A stretch of DNA of 64,000 bases from Bacteroidota bacterium (GTDB lineage Bacteria; Bacteroidota; Bacteroidia; Chitinophagales; Chitinophagaceae). The notes beneath the pieces were generated by a model. It saw only the letters and a program-made list of their open reading frames with translations. It was not told the origin of the DNA and ran no database searches. The position numbers and the translations under genes were made by a program. The stretch's first letter is position 1; each line of letters starts with the position of its first letter. Shown here piece after piece: positions 9,504-18,166 of this stretch. Where the stretch lies: contig VGFK01000002.1 in the NCBI GenBank assembly GCA_016868895.1, forward strand, positions 310,001 through 374,000. The letters are read 5' to 3'.

Positions 9504-9537
9504 GTATTCCCAACACCGGTTGGGAATACTGCTTTTT
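9504..9537 (+). terminator. Hairpin between rpsO and pnp (terminator or RNase processing site)
   Basis: GTATTCCCAAC (9504-9514) pairs perfectly with GTTGGGAATAC (9519-9529) around a 4-base loop, followed three bases later by five T (9533-9537). This looks like an intrinsic terminator, perhaps partial. In E. coli the rpsO-pnp gap holds both a terminator and an RNase III site, so a processing/attenuation role is possible here by analogy. Confidence 0.75.
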
Positions 9538-9559
9538 GGTAAACTCCAAAAACGAATTC

Positions 9560-11692
9560 ATGCTACAACAACCTTTTCAATCAAGTTTTGATCTTGGTAA
9601 CGGCAGGACCGTTACCATTGAAACCGGTCGACTGGCCCGTCAAGCCGACGGCTCAGTGACTGTTCGCCAAGGCAATTGCATCTTGCTTGCCACTGTATGT
9701 GCCAACAAAGAACCCAAAGAGGGACAAGAGTTTTTCCCTTTGTCGGTCGATTATCAGGAAAAATTTGCATCTGCCGGTAGAATTCCGGGTTCATTTTTTA
9801 AGCGCGAAGGACGCCTCAGCGATTATGAAATTTTGGTGAGCCGTCTCATCGATCGTGCTCTTCGTCCTTTGTTTCCAGAGGATTATTTCTGCGACGTTCA
9901 GGTGTTGGTCACCTTGGTTTCCTCTGATCCTGAAATCATGCCCGACTCACTGGCATGCCTTGCCGCATCTGCTGCATTGGCCGTATCGGATATTCCCATC
10001 AAGGAAATCATTTCTGAAGTTCGCGTTGCCCGTGTGAATGGTCAATACATTGTCAATCCATCCCGTTCTGAATTGGCATTGGCCGACATGGATTTCATGA
10101 TTGGCGCCACCGAAAAAAATCTCATGATGGTGGAAGGAGAGTCAAAAGAATGCCTGGAGTCGGACGTAGTCAAAGCCCTGGGCATTGCCCATGATGCCAT
10201 CCGCGTTCAAATCAGCGCACAGGAAGAACTTAGACAAAAAGTAGGAGTGAAGGCAAAGCGCGATTATACCAAACCACCTCAGGACGATGCGATTCAGTCT
10301 TTCGTTACTGCTTTTGCTAAAGACCGGATTCATGCCATTTCTAAGGCAGCCAGCAGCAAAAATGACCGTAGCCTTGCGTATGACCAATTGAAAAAAGAGG
10401 TCGTCGCTTCATTGGGCGCGGATGCAACGGATGCTCAGGTAAAATTGGCAAAAAAATATTTTGAGGACTTGAAATGGGAGGTGGTGCGCAACATGATCCT
10501 GGATGAGCGTGTGCGCTTGGATGGAAGAGTATTGGATCAGGTGCGGCCGCTCAACATGGAAGTAGACGTGCTTCCTGGTCCACATGGTTCTGCCTTGTTT
10601 ACTCGCGGTGAGACGCAGTCGCTCACCACCATCACATTCGGAACACCGCTTGATGAATTATTGATTGAAAGTGCAGCCAAGTCTGATTACAATAAATTCA
10701 TCCTCCATTATAATTTCCCTGCTTTTTCAACTGGAGAAGTAAAGCCGATGCGTGGACCGGGAAGAAGAGAAGTAGGTCACGGAAACCTGGCCTTGCGTTC
10801 GCTGAAACAAATGATGCCGGGTAATGACTATGCCTACACCGTGCGTGTGGTTTCGGATATTCTTGAATCGAATGGATCATCGTCCATGGCTACTGTGTGT
10901 GCAGGTTCTCTTGCCTTAATGGATGCAGGTGTTCCCGTCCCTAAGCACGTAAGTGGGGTGGCCATGGGACTCATCACCCGCTCAACCGATGGAAAGAATG
11001 CAATTCTTACTGATATTTTGGGGGATGAAGATCATCTGGGCGATATGGATTTTAAAGTGACCGGCACGCGCGATGGCATTTGCGGTATTCAAATGGATAT
11101 CAAAATCGACGGACTCAGCATGGAGACCATGATGGAAGCACTGGAACAAGCCCGAAACGGCCGCTTACACATCCTGGATGAAATGTACAACTGCATAGAT
11201 GCTGCTCGTTCAGAAGTCAAAGCCCATGCTCCTCGGATGCAAAAGCTTTTCATCGACAAAGAATTCATTGGTGCAGTGATTGGTCCTCAAGGCAAAATCA
11301 TTCAGGAAATTCAGCGTACAACTGGAACGACTATTACCATTGAGGAAATTGGCAACCAGGGCGAAGTCAGCGTATTCAGTCCTGCTAAAGAAGGACTGGA
11401 CAAGGCTGTTGCCTGGATCAAAGGAATTGTGGCCATGCCAGAAGTGGGTGAGGAATACGATTCAACTGTCAAGTCCATCATGCCCTATGGCGCTTTTGTT
11501 GAGTTCATGCCCGGCAAACAAGGCTTGCTGCACATCAGTGAGGTAAGCTGGAAGCGCCTGGAGAACTTGGATGGAATCCTCAAAGAAGGAGATACCGTGC
11601 GGGTTAAATTGATAGGAATTGATCATAAAACCGGCAAGTTCAAGCTCAGCAGAAAGGCCTTGATACCTAAACCTGATTTTAAACAAGATTAA
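9560..11692 (+). CDS. pnp: Polyribonucleotide nucleotidyltransferase (PNPase)
   Basis: 710 residues from ATG 9560 (MLQQPFQSSFDLGNG). PNPase is a phosphate-dependent 3'-5' exoribonuclease and degradosome component. It shows two RNase PH domains: the first has GRLARQADGSV and RPLFPEDYFCDVQV; the second, around residues 325-560, has LFTRGETQSLTT, GPGRREVGHGNLALR, SNGSSSMATVCAGSLALMDAG and DHLGDMDFKVTGT, with the catalytic Asp residues. A KH domain follows (FIDKEFIGAVIGPQGKIIQ), then an S1 domain (YDSTVKSIMPYGAFVEFMPGKQGLLHISEV). Length is typical. The frame is open from a TTG at 9536 but that would overlap the hairpin, so ATG 9560 is chosen. Confidence 0.96.
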   Translation: MLQQPFQSSFDLGNGRTVTIETGRLARQADGSVTVRQGNCILLATVCANKEPKEGQEFFPLSVDYQEKFASAGRIPGSFFKREGRLSDYEILVSRLIDRALRPLFPEDYFCDVQVLVTLVSSDPEIMPDSLACLAASAALAVSDIPIKEIISEVRVARVNGQYIVNPSRSELALADMDFMIGATEKNLMMVEGESKECLESDVVKALGIAHDAIRVQISAQEELRQKVGVKAKRDYTKPPQDDAIQSFVTAFAKDRIHAISKAASSKNDRSLAYDQLKKEVVASLGADATDAQVKLAKKYFEDLKWEVVRNMILDERVRLDGRVLDQVRPLNMEVDVLPGPHGSALFTRGETQSLTTITFGTPLDELLIESAAKSDYNKFILHYNFPAFSTGEVKPMRGPGRREVGHGNLALRSLKQMMPGNDYAYTVRVVSDILESNGSSSMATVCAGSLALMDAGVPVPKHVSGVAMGLITRSTDGKNAILTDILGDEDHLGDMDFKVTGTRDGICGIQMDIKIDGLSMETMMEALEQARNGRLHILDEMYNCIDAARSEVKAHAPRMQKLFIDKEFIGAVIGPQGKIIQEIQRTTGTTITIEEIGNQGEVSVFSPAKEGLDKAVAWIKGIVAMPEVGEEYDSTVKSIMPYGAFVEFMPGKQGLLHISEVSWKRLENLDGILKEGDTVRVKLIGIDHKTGKFKLSRKALIPKPDFKQD

Positions 11693-11701
11693 AAACGATA
11701 G

Positions 11702-11727
11702 AGCCGGCTCAAGGGCCGGCTTTTTTT
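11702..11727 (+). terminator. Intrinsic terminator of pnp that abuts the prmA start codon
   Basis: AGCCGGC (11702-11708) pairs with GCCGGCT (11715-11721) around a 6-base loop, followed by seven T (11721-11727). The next base begins the ATG of prmA. Confidence 0.85.
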
Positions 11728-12543
11728 ATGCCCTACACGGCCTTTCATATCACCGTTGACGCCCATGACAACCGAGAGGCACTATTGGGACTACTTCCCG
11801 AATGGGGTATTGATGGAATAGAGGAAACAGACGATCGGATCATCGCATATGCCAAACGTGGAAGCATCAATTTGGAGCATTTTTCCGAACACATGGAGAG
11901 ATTGCATTTCCAGTATACCATAGAAGAAGTCGAAGACCAAAACTGGAATCAGGCTTGGGAATCAAATTTCGAGTCAGTACTCATTCCAGGTAAGATTCAG
12001 GTTCGTGCATCTTTTCATGCACAAGATGATTTCGTCCCTTTTTCAATTCTGATCACACCTAAAATGAGTTTTGGAACCGGTCATCATGCCACAACCCGAA
12101 TGATGCTCTCCCTGATGCTTGAGCACACCCTTCAGGATAAATCTGTGTTGGACTTCGGTACCGGTACGGGGGTTTTGGCCATTTTAGCAGAAAAAATGGG
12201 TGCACGCGAAATTGTGGCTATCGATAACGACGAATGGAGCATTACCAATGCTGCTGAGAATGTGCTCTATAACCATTGCACCCGTATCTCGGTGATGAAC
12301 GCCAATTCGGTCCATTTGCTTGGTATGTTTGATGCAGTTCTGGCCAACATCAATAAACATGTGCTGCTGGAACAAGCCGAGGCGCTGGCTCAACGGCTGG
12401 CATCAAAGGGTACTCTCATAATAAGTGGTTTATTATCAAGCGATTACGGTGAAATTTTGAAAAAATATTATCCGTTGATGGGTCATCCTGTGGTGCAAGT
12501 CGTGGAAAATGACTGGTTGGCTCTGGGTTTTTCCAAGCCCTGA
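11728..12543 (+). CDS. prmA: Ribosomal protein L11 methyltransferase
   Basis: 271 residues. PrmA trimethylates ribosomal protein L11 using S-adenosylmethionine. The SAM-binding core has FGTGHHATTRMML (the PrmA-specific loop before motif I), motif I VLDFGTGTGVLAILAEKMGA, the acidic end of strand 2 in IVAIDNDEWSITNA, and motif IV FDAVLANINKHVLLE (NxxK variant of NPP). The N-terminal ~110 residues form the L11-recognition domain (WNQAWESNFESVLI). The start ATG follows the T-tract of the pnp terminator with no gap, so no ribosome-binding site independent of that hairpin exists. plsY starts 56 bases downstream. Confidence 0.92.
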   Translation: MPYTAFHITVDAHDNREALLGLLPEWGIDGIEETDDRIIAYAKRGSINLEHFSEHMERLHFQYTIEEVEDQNWNQAWESNFESVLIPGKIQVRASFHAQDDFVPFSILITPKMSFGTGHHATTRMMLSLMLEHTLQDKSVLDFGTGTGVLAILAEKMGAREIVAIDNDEWSITNAAENVLYNHCTRISVMNANSVHLLGMFDAVLANINKHVLLEQAEALAQRLASKGTLIISGLLSSDYGEILKKYYPLMGHPVVQVVENDWLALGFSKP

Positions 12544-12599
12544 CCGTGCGGACTGTCTTTATTTTTTCATTAATTTTACTCCCTATCACACTTGATTCA

Positions 12600-13250
12600 A
12601 TGACCGAATTGTACCTCATCCTTTTAGCCTATTTAATTGGGTCGATACCCACCTCCCTCATTGTTAGTCGGATGCAGTTCAACATTGACATTCGCGACTA
12701 CGGCAGTGGGAATGCAGGTGCTACCAATACCTTCCGGGTGCTGGGTACTAAGTGGGGCTCTTTTGTGATGGTGGTAGATGTTCTGAAGGGGATGATGGCG
12801 GTCAAGTTGGCCCTTTTGCTTCCTGCATACAATGGAAATGAATTTGAACGGACCAATTTCCAGATTGGTCTGGGATTGGCTGCTGTGCTGGGGCACATCT
12901 TCCCCATTTGGGCTGAATTCAGGGGAGGCAAGGGGGTAGCCACACTTTTTGGATTGATAATTTCGATATCACCTTGGACGGCAATCAGTTGCGCAGGGGT
13001 ATTTGCATTGGTTCTTTATTTAACCCGATTCGTATCGCTGAGCTCTATCTTGGCCAGCCTCGCTTTCCCCGTATTCATACTCATCATCTTCAATGTAGAC
13101 AACATAGCCTACCGGATATTCGCCATTGCAGTTGCGCTGACGGTGATTTTGACCCATCAGAAGAATATCGGTCGCCTTTTGGCCGGTAGTGAGAATAAAG
13201 TTCCCATTTTTAAGAATAGAGACCGTAGAAAATCCAAGCGCCTCTTTTAA
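12600..13250 (+). CDS. plsY: Acyl phosphate:glycerol-3-phosphate acyltransferase
   Basis: 216 residues from ATG 12600 (MTELYLILLAYLIGSIPTS). PlsY is an inner-membrane enzyme that transfers an acyl group from acyl phosphate to glycerol 3-phosphate, the first step of phospholipid synthesis. Three conserved motifs are visible: GSIPTSLIVSR near the N terminus, DYGSGNAGATNTFRVLG, and the GHIFPIWAEFRGGKGVAT stretch. At least five hydrophobic helices are present. An earlier GTG at 12546 would add an extra hydrophobic segment not typical of the family, so ATG 12600 is preferred. The basic C-terminal tail (FKNRDRRKSKRLF) is presumably cytoplasmic. Confidence 0.93.
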   Translation: MTELYLILLAYLIGSIPTSLIVSRMQFNIDIRDYGSGNAGATNTFRVLGTKWGSFVMVVDVLKGMMAVKLALLLPAYNGNEFERTNFQIGLGLAAVLGHIFPIWAEFRGGKGVATLFGLIISISPWTAISCAGVFALVLYLTRFVSLSSILASLAFPVFILIIFNVDNIAYRIFAIAVALTVILTHQKNIGRLLAGSENKVPIFKNRDRRKSKRLF

Positions 13251-13328
13251 TTCTTTGTGTATTTTTTTACAGCAGGCATGATTTGCCTCAAATCTTCTAT
13301 CCATTTTAATTTTTTGTGGAAAAAATGT

Positions 13329-13336
13329 TAATTTTG
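13329..13336 (+). promoter_or_regulatory. Candidate -7 promoter element for the DUF3052-like gene
   Basis: TAATTTTG (TAnnTTTG) lies 25 bases from the ATG at 13361, inside the 110-base gap after plsY. The nearest TTG upstream is spaced only 12 bases away. Confidence 0.4.
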
Positions 13337-13360
13337 ACGTCCCGCCAAAACTAACCCATC

Positions 13361-13834
13361 ATGCTGATCAACATTCTTGAGAAATTGCAGCTTTCCGAAG
13401 AAAAAAATCTCCTGATTCAAGGCATCCCGTCAACACTGGAGAAGCATTTTTCAAAGTTATCATTTGCCAAGAATGTAACTCCTTTACTAAAAAGCCGAAA
13501 GATTGATTTTGCGCTGGTGTTCGCGTTGAACTATAAGCAGCTTTCAGGAATCATGAAGGATGTTCTCCCGGCACTTAAAGACAAAGGAAAATTATGGATT
13601 GCATATCCAAAACCAACCTCAAAAATTGTCAGTGACCTGAACCGGGATTGCAGCTGGGATTGTTTGCACACCAATGGATTTTCGAAATTTGAAGAGCTTG
13701 TTATTGACCACGTTTGGACGGCTCAACGGTTTTGTACATCAACTCCTAAGGGTTCATTTTCCACTATGGAAGTCAGTAATATGGAATTGGAAATTACTGT
13801 AAAAGACGTGAAGTTTAGAACGGCTGTTTCTTAA
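13361..13834 (+). CDS. DUF3052-like protein
   Basis: 157 residues. The sequence has a small Rossmann-like organisation: NLLIQGIPSTLEKHF at the N terminus, a central KIDFALVFALNYKQLSGIMKD, then PALKDKGKLWIAYPKPTSK and a DLNRDCSWD segment followed by VIDHVWTAQRF. This pattern (LWIAYPK..., then a WD...GF and DxxWTAxRF) is recalled from DUF3052-type proteins of unknown function; the assignment is by memory, not by search. Its promoter is separate from plsY. It converges on the MerR gene with one base between the stop codons. Confidence 0.55.
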   Translation: MLINILEKLQLSEEKNLLIQGIPSTLEKHFSKLSFAKNVTPLLKSRKIDFALVFALNYKQLSGIMKDVLPALKDKGKLWIAYPKPTSKIVSDLNRDCSWDCLHTNGFSKFEELVIDHVWTAQRFCTSTPKGSFSTMEVSNMELEITVKDVKFRTAVS

Positions 13835-13835
13835 A

Positions 13836-14717
13836 TCAGTACGTTAGCGTCTCGCAAAACTGAATCAATTTTGACAAGCTTCTGATCGCTGTTGTCTTTT
13901 CTGGAAGTGATTTTGCCTCGCCAAATCCGGGTCCGGCTACAACCAAGTTTGTTGGCTGACATGTTTTATGCATTTGATTCACCAGTTCAGTAGGGTTATT
14001 GTCGGTGAAATTTGTAATCAGGTAACACAATGCAACAGAAGGACGAGCGGCAGCAATTGTCTGTTCAATAGTATCTGTAGTAGCGTTGATACCCAAATAG
14101 ATTGTAGCAAATCTATTCTTCCTCAGTAAATAATGACAGAACAAAAGAGGCAGTTCGTGGTGTTCTTTGAGTGGACAGAACAAGAGTACCTGTGGACCCG
14201 TATAGCGTTTAATCCGTGGAAGTGCATCAATGGCAGATATGAGTTCATTTCGGACCATGTTGCTGGCGAAGTGTTCCTGGACAGGAGAGATGCTGTTGAT
14301 GGTCCACAATTGTCCCAGCTTGATCAAAAACGGAAACAACACATAGGTCACAAGATTTTTCTCGTCCATAGTCTCTTTAAGCTCCGAGACCAATTGTCTA
14401 AAACCGGATTCATTTAAATCAATGGTGAATTCAATAAGTCGGTTGATGAAGACTTCAAAATTTGATTTCTTTTCGATCTGTATGGTTGCTGCAATCATTT
14501 CCTCTACACTCATGTCTGCAATTTTTGAAATCTTAAAGCCGTAATGGTACAGCAATGAAATTCTTAAAATGTGTTTGAGGTCGTTGTTGTCGTAAATACG
14601 GTGTTTACCCGGAGGCGTTGGGGGAATGATGATGCCGTATCGCTTCTCCCATGTGCGCAGGGTATGCGCCTTGATTCCGGTAAGATTTTCAATGTCTCTA
14701 ATGCTGAATTTATTCAA
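13836..14717 (-). CDS. MerR-family regulator with cobalamin-binding-like domain (CarH/LitR type)
   Basis: About 293 residues if started at the TTG at 14717 (MNKFSIRDIENLTGIKAHTLRTW); an alternative TTG at 14747 would add ten residues, and no ATG is available. The N-terminal winged-helix MerR domain ends near residue 70 (KHRIYDNNDL). The C-terminal part resembles the helical plus Rossmann cobalamin-binding module of CarH: it keeps W-x9-EH (LWTINSISPVQEHF, W138/E148/H149) and E-x-H-x-x-P (KEHHELP, H187), where CarH has E-x-H-x-x-G with the axial His. In CarH-type proteins adenosylcobalamin binding permits DNA binding in the dark and light releases it. Here the regulated genes are unknown; lepB is divergent and no carotenoid gene is in the window. 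Confidence 0.75.
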   Translation of the reverse strand: MNKFSIRDIENLTGIKAHTLRTWEKRYGIIIPPTPPGKHRIYDNNDLKHILRISLLYHYGFKISKIADMSVEEMIAATIQIEKKSNFEVFINRLIEFTIDLNESGFRQLVSELKETMDEKNLVTYVLFPFLIKLGQLWTINSISPVQEHFASNMVRNELISAIDALPRIKRYTGPQVLLFCPLKEHHELPLLFCHYLLRKNRFATIYLGINATTDTIEQTIAAARPSVALCYLITNFTDNNPTELVNQMHKTCQPTNLVVAGPGFGEAKSLPEKTTAIRSLSKLIQFCETLTY

Positions 14718-14758
14718 CCAAATGAATTTGTCCTTGAATTTAACCAATCATATTTGAT

Positions 14759-14771
14759 TTTATTCGATAAA
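14759..14771. promoter_or_regulatory. Short inverted repeat in the MerR-lepB divergent gap
   Basis: TTTAT-TCG-ATAAA, five paired bases with a three-base centre, in the AT-rich gap between the divergent starts. It is a possible operator for the MerR protein but is short enough to arise by chance in AT-rich DNA. Confidence 0.2.
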
Positions 14772-14805
14772 CGCATACAAATATTTAAATCCTGCTTTAT
14801 TGTTA

Positions 14806-14813
14806 TATTTTTG
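14806..14813 (+). promoter_or_regulatory. Candidate lepB -7 promoter element
   Basis: TATTTTTG matches TAnnTTTG and lies 18 bases before the lepB ATG (14831). Confidence 0.4.
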
Positions 14814-14830
14814 ACGTAAAGTATTAAACA

Positions 14831-16357
14831 ATGCATATGGGATGGATGATTTTTATAGTGGCTACACTGCTTTTTCATATTGGATTGTATGGAATGTTTA
14901 AGAAAGCCAACATTGCATCATGGAAGGCGCTGGTCCCCTTTTATAATACCTGGGAGATGACCAATAAGATGGGACTCCCCATTCATTGGTTTCTCTTGCA
15001 ATTCATTCCCATCGTAGGACAGTTTATCAGCATTTGGTTGTGCATCAAATTCGTAGAACATTTTGGAAGGTTTTCAGTACTGCATCACGCAATGACCGTT
15101 TTTATTCCCTTCATTTATTTTCCTTACTTGGGTTTTTCTAACAATGAGCGATATGCTGGTACTGTCGTTGTAAAAAACTATAAAAAATCATCTTTCCGTG
15201 AATGGGTTGATGCTGCTGTTTTTGCAGTTGTCGCGGCCACCATCATCCGTACATTTATTTTTGAAGCCTATGTGATCCCCACAGGATCCATGGAAAAAAC
15301 ACTCTTGGTCAATGATTTTCTTTTTGTCAGCAAGACCAGCTATGGCCCACGCATACCCAATACTCCTTTGTCTTTTCCTTTTGTCCATCATACCCTGCCT
15401 TTTGGAAGTGCTAAATCCTATCTCGAGTGGATCAGCCTCCCATACCAGCGCATTTTTTCTTCTCCTGTAAAGAGAAATGATGTGGTGGTGTTCAATTATC
15501 CCGTTGGGGATACAGTTATTGCAGAGTTTCAATCAGAAATTAATTATTATGATTATTTCCGGGCCTATGAATCAAGGGGAGGAACCCGGGAAATGTTGAT
15601 GGCAGAGCGGGATGATATTTTAATTCGACCCGTCGATAAGCGCGAAAATTTTATCAAACGTTGTGTGGGAATACCGGGCGATACGTTGAAGCTGAGAGAT
15701 GGAATTTTGTATGTAAATAATTCCATTGCAGAAATTCCCGCTTTTTCAGAAATGCCGTATTGGATAAAACTCAATGGAAAGGGTTTCTTTTCCGATGCCT
15801 TCATTCGTGAAGAGCTCAATGTCGATCCTGAAGATCCAGAGCAACGTGATCTGCTTCAGTACCAGGACAGTTCAAATCTTTACCGGATTACATTGACTCC
15901 CCGACAAGTCGAATTGGTGAAATCATTTGATTTTGTTGAAAAAGCTGCTGTTCGTCCCGATCTTAATTCCGCAGGTTTTGGAAATACCTTCCCGTATGAT
16001 ACCACCTGGTTCAAGTGGAGTGAGGATAATTTTGGACCACTCTGGGTTCCCGGTAAAGGAACCAGTATAGAGCTGACTCCCCAGCACCAGGCACTGTACA
16101 GAAGAATAATAGAGGTATACGAAGGCAATACCTGGGAGTTGAAAGACGGAAAGGTGTACATCAATGGAGAGTTGTCTGATCGCTATACATTTAAAATGAA
16201 TTACTACTGGATGATGGGCGACAATCGCCATAACTCACAAGATTCCAGATTTTGGGGATTTGTTCCGGAAGATCATATTGTAGGGAAGGCAACACTGATT
16301 TGGTTCAGTTGGCAAAATGGTCCACGGTGGGATCGGATTTTTAAAGCTATCAACTAA
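14831..16357 (+). CDS. lepB: Signal peptidase I with N-terminal three-helix membrane domain
   Basis: 508 residues, much longer than the 250-320 of most SPase I. Residues 1-105 form a separate hydrophobic domain (three helices; KALVPFYNTWEM motif). The peptidase domain begins with a helix at ~127-145 (DAAVFAVVAATIIRTFIF), then the catalytic serine in PTGSMEKTL (S153) and the catalytic lysine in FIKRCVGIPGD (K276). The C-terminal box GDNRHNSQDSRFWGFVP is intact. Roughly 100 residues are inserted between the Lys box and this box (residues ~300-445), a feature of Bacteroidota SPases. It removes signal peptides from exported proteins at the inner membrane. cdd follows by 5 bases, indicating one transcript. 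Confidence 0.93.
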   Translation: MHMGWMIFIVATLLFHIGLYGMFKKANIASWKALVPFYNTWEMTNKMGLPIHWFLLQFIPIVGQFISIWLCIKFVEHFGRFSVLHHAMTVFIPFIYFPYLGFSNNERYAGTVVVKNYKKSSFREWVDAAVFAVVAATIIRTFIFEAYVIPTGSMEKTLLVNDFLFVSKTSYGPRIPNTPLSFPFVHHTLPFGSAKSYLEWISLPYQRIFSSPVKRNDVVVFNYPVGDTVIAEFQSEINYYDYFRAYESRGGTREMLMAERDDILIRPVDKRENFIKRCVGIPGDTLKLRDGILYVNNSIAEIPAFSEMPYWIKLNGKGFFSDAFIREELNVDPEDPEQRDLLQYQDSSNLYRITLTPRQVELVKSFDFVEKAAVRPDLNSAGFGNTFPYDTTWFKWSEDNFGPLWVPGKGTSIELTPQHQALYRRIIEVYEGNTWELKDGKVYINGELSDRYTFKMNYYWMMGDNRHNSQDSRFWGFVPEDHIVGKATLIWFSWQNGPRWDRIFKAIN

Positions 16358-16362
16358 CAACC

Positions 16363-16851
16363 ATGCACAACGATCGCATTACCATTGAATATACTTCATA
16401 CGCTGATGTTTCCGAATTGGATCCATCTGACCGGTCACTGATTGAACATGCCCGGACAATTGCGTCAACAGCCTATGCTCCCTATTCTCGTTTTAGGGTA
16501 GGTGCTGTAGCGGAATTAACCGACGGTTCGCGGGTTACCGGAACCAATCAGGAAAATGCTTCGTATCCAGTGGGACTCTGTGCTGAGCGGGTATTGCTGG
16601 CCGCGTTATCTTCCATTGCACCAAATGGTGCCATTTCCAAAATGGCAATTTCCTATGAAAGCGATGCGGTCGCCTCTAATGAGCCCGTTGCTCCTTGCGG
16701 AATTTGCCGTCAATCACTTGTTGAATACGAAACCAGAAATGGTTCACCCATGCGACTGATTTTATCGGGATCAGCCGGAACGGTGATGATTTTCAATAGT
16801 GCGTTGGAATTGTTGCCCTTGGCCTTTCATCCTGCCCACCTGGGCCGCTAG
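16363..16851 (+). CDS. cdd: Cytidine deaminase
   Basis: 162 residues, the size of the homotetrameric one-domain class. The enzyme deaminates cytidine/deoxycytidine to uridine/deoxyuridine in pyrimidine salvage. The zinc site is complete: GLCAERVLLAAL supplies Cys plus the catalytic Glu, and PCGICRQ supplies the other two Cys. N-terminal YAPYSRFRVGA and TNQENASYP are the substrate-binding stretches typical of the family. It is the second gene after lepB and converges with the efflux tolC gene with a ten-base gap. Confidence 0.94.
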   Translation: MHNDRITIEYTSYADVSELDPSDRSLIEHARTIASTAYAPYSRFRVGAVAELTDGSRVTGTNQENASYPVGLCAERVLLAALSSIAPNGAISKMAISYESDAVASNEPVAPCGICRQSLVEYETRNGSPMRLILSGSAGTVMIFNSALELLPLAFHPAHLGR

Positions 16852-16861
16852 GCCAGCAGAT

Positions 16862-18166
16862 TTATTTTGATATTTCTCCGCTCAGGAATTTTAAGGTGTT
16901 GACTGCCACTTGCGCTCGGAACTGAGCATTGATGTACCGGTTCTGTGCTTCAATCAGACTCAATTGTGCCTGCCGAAGCTCAATCGAGTTGCTGAATAAT
17001 TTTCTAAATCGCTCAATCGAAATGAAGTTATTCTCCTCTGCCAGCTTTACATTTTCTTTTTCTATATTAGTGACCACTAGGGCGTTTTTATAGTCCTGAT
17101 AGGCCATCATCATGTCACGCCTCAACGTATTGCGAAGCTGCTCGATTTGTAAATCTTGCCGTTTTTGCTGAATGGAATTAGCCTTGAGTTGTGTTTTATT
17201 GATGTTGCCATTGAAGATGGGTATGCCCACCGATAACCCAATGTTGGGTCCAAATGTCTGGTTGGTCAAGAAGAAGCCTGCAGTAGAACTGGAACGGTTC
17301 AGTACCGTGTTAGAATTCAAACTCAGAACGGGTAATCGCTGCGAATTGATGATCTTTCGTTCTTGGAGTAAATTATTTTTTTCCTGTTGTGCAATCAGCA
17401 GCTGATAGTTTTGGTTTTCTAGATTAGCAATGAGTTTGGCCAGATCTACTTCTACGATGTTAAAGTCCTGGTCGGTCACATGAATGATTTCTTCCGGACC
17501 TCTTTTTAAAATGGCATTGAGTTGTGCTTTTGCGTTTGCCAGCTGATTGAACGTGTTCTCCAGGTCTACTTCCTGTGCGTTGAGGTCGATTTCCGCTTGA
17601 AGTAAATCGGTTTTTGCACCACTTCCCACATTGAAACGGGTTTCTGCAATTTTTTGCCGCTCTTTTGAAAGGTTGATGATGGCTTCTGTGGCAATGATTT
17701 CTTTATTCAGGCGAACAATGTCGTAATAGAGGTTGGAAACATCAAATACTATCTGATCAATTTGTTGTTGCAGAGCGATGCTTCCCATTCGCTCCAAAAT
17801 TTCAAAGCGTTCTTTTGTCGATCGGATACGCATCCCATTGAAAATCCTCCAATTGATGCTTACATTTGAATTGATAGCATTGTTGGATACATTGTTCCGT
17901 TGAATTGTGTTTCCATTTACCAGTTTTTGGTTGATATTGGATACGGCTTCCGTATTGGAAAGATTTGCAGCAACTATTGGCAGCGCTCCGGTATTTCCCC
18001 AATTATTATTGATTTGTGCAATTTCAAGATCAGAGCTAGCCATTTGAATTTCGAGATTTTGAGCAATCGCCAAATCGATGGCCTGCTTCAGGGTGAAGCT
18101 CGTATCCTGAGCTGTTGCATACGTGAAAAGAAGCAGGAAAATTATGGAGAACCGACTAGCTTTCAT
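16862..18166 (-). CDS. TolC-family outer-membrane efflux channel
   Basis: 434 residues from ATG 18166 (MKASRFSIIFLLLFTYATAQ), with a clear signal peptide ending around AQ. The protein is a tandem of long helical hairpins with the TolC-type repeats: SFTLKQAIDLAIAQNLEIQMA near the N terminus, NVGSGAKTDLLQAEIDLNAQEVDLE around residue 200, and RFRKLFSNSIELRQAQLSLIEAQNRYINAQF near the C terminus. It forms the outer-membrane tunnel for the RND pump encoded immediately upstream, whose stop overlaps this start by 11 bases, indicating translational coupling. Substrates cannot be predicted from the sequence. Confidence 0.9.
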   Translation of the reverse strand: MKASRFSIIFLLLFTYATAQDTSFTLKQAIDLAIAQNLEIQMASSDLEIAQINNNWGNTGALPIVAANLSNTEAVSNINQKLVNGNTIQRNNVSNNAINSNVSINWRIFNGMRIRSTKERFEILERMGSIALQQQIDQIVFDVSNLYYDIVRLNKEIIATEAIINLSKERQKIAETRFNVGSGAKTDLLQAEIDLNAQEVDLENTFNQLANAKAQLNAILKRGPEEIIHVTDQDFNIVEVDLAKLIANLENQNYQLLIAQQEKNNLLQERKIINSQRLPVLSLNSNTVLNRSSSTAGFFLTNQTFGPNIGLSVGIPIFNGNINKTQLKANSIQQKRQDLQIEQLRNTLRRDMMMAYQDYKNALVVTNIEKENVKLAEENNFISIERFRKLFSNSIELRQAQLSLIEAQNRYINAQFRAQVAVNTLKFLSGEISK

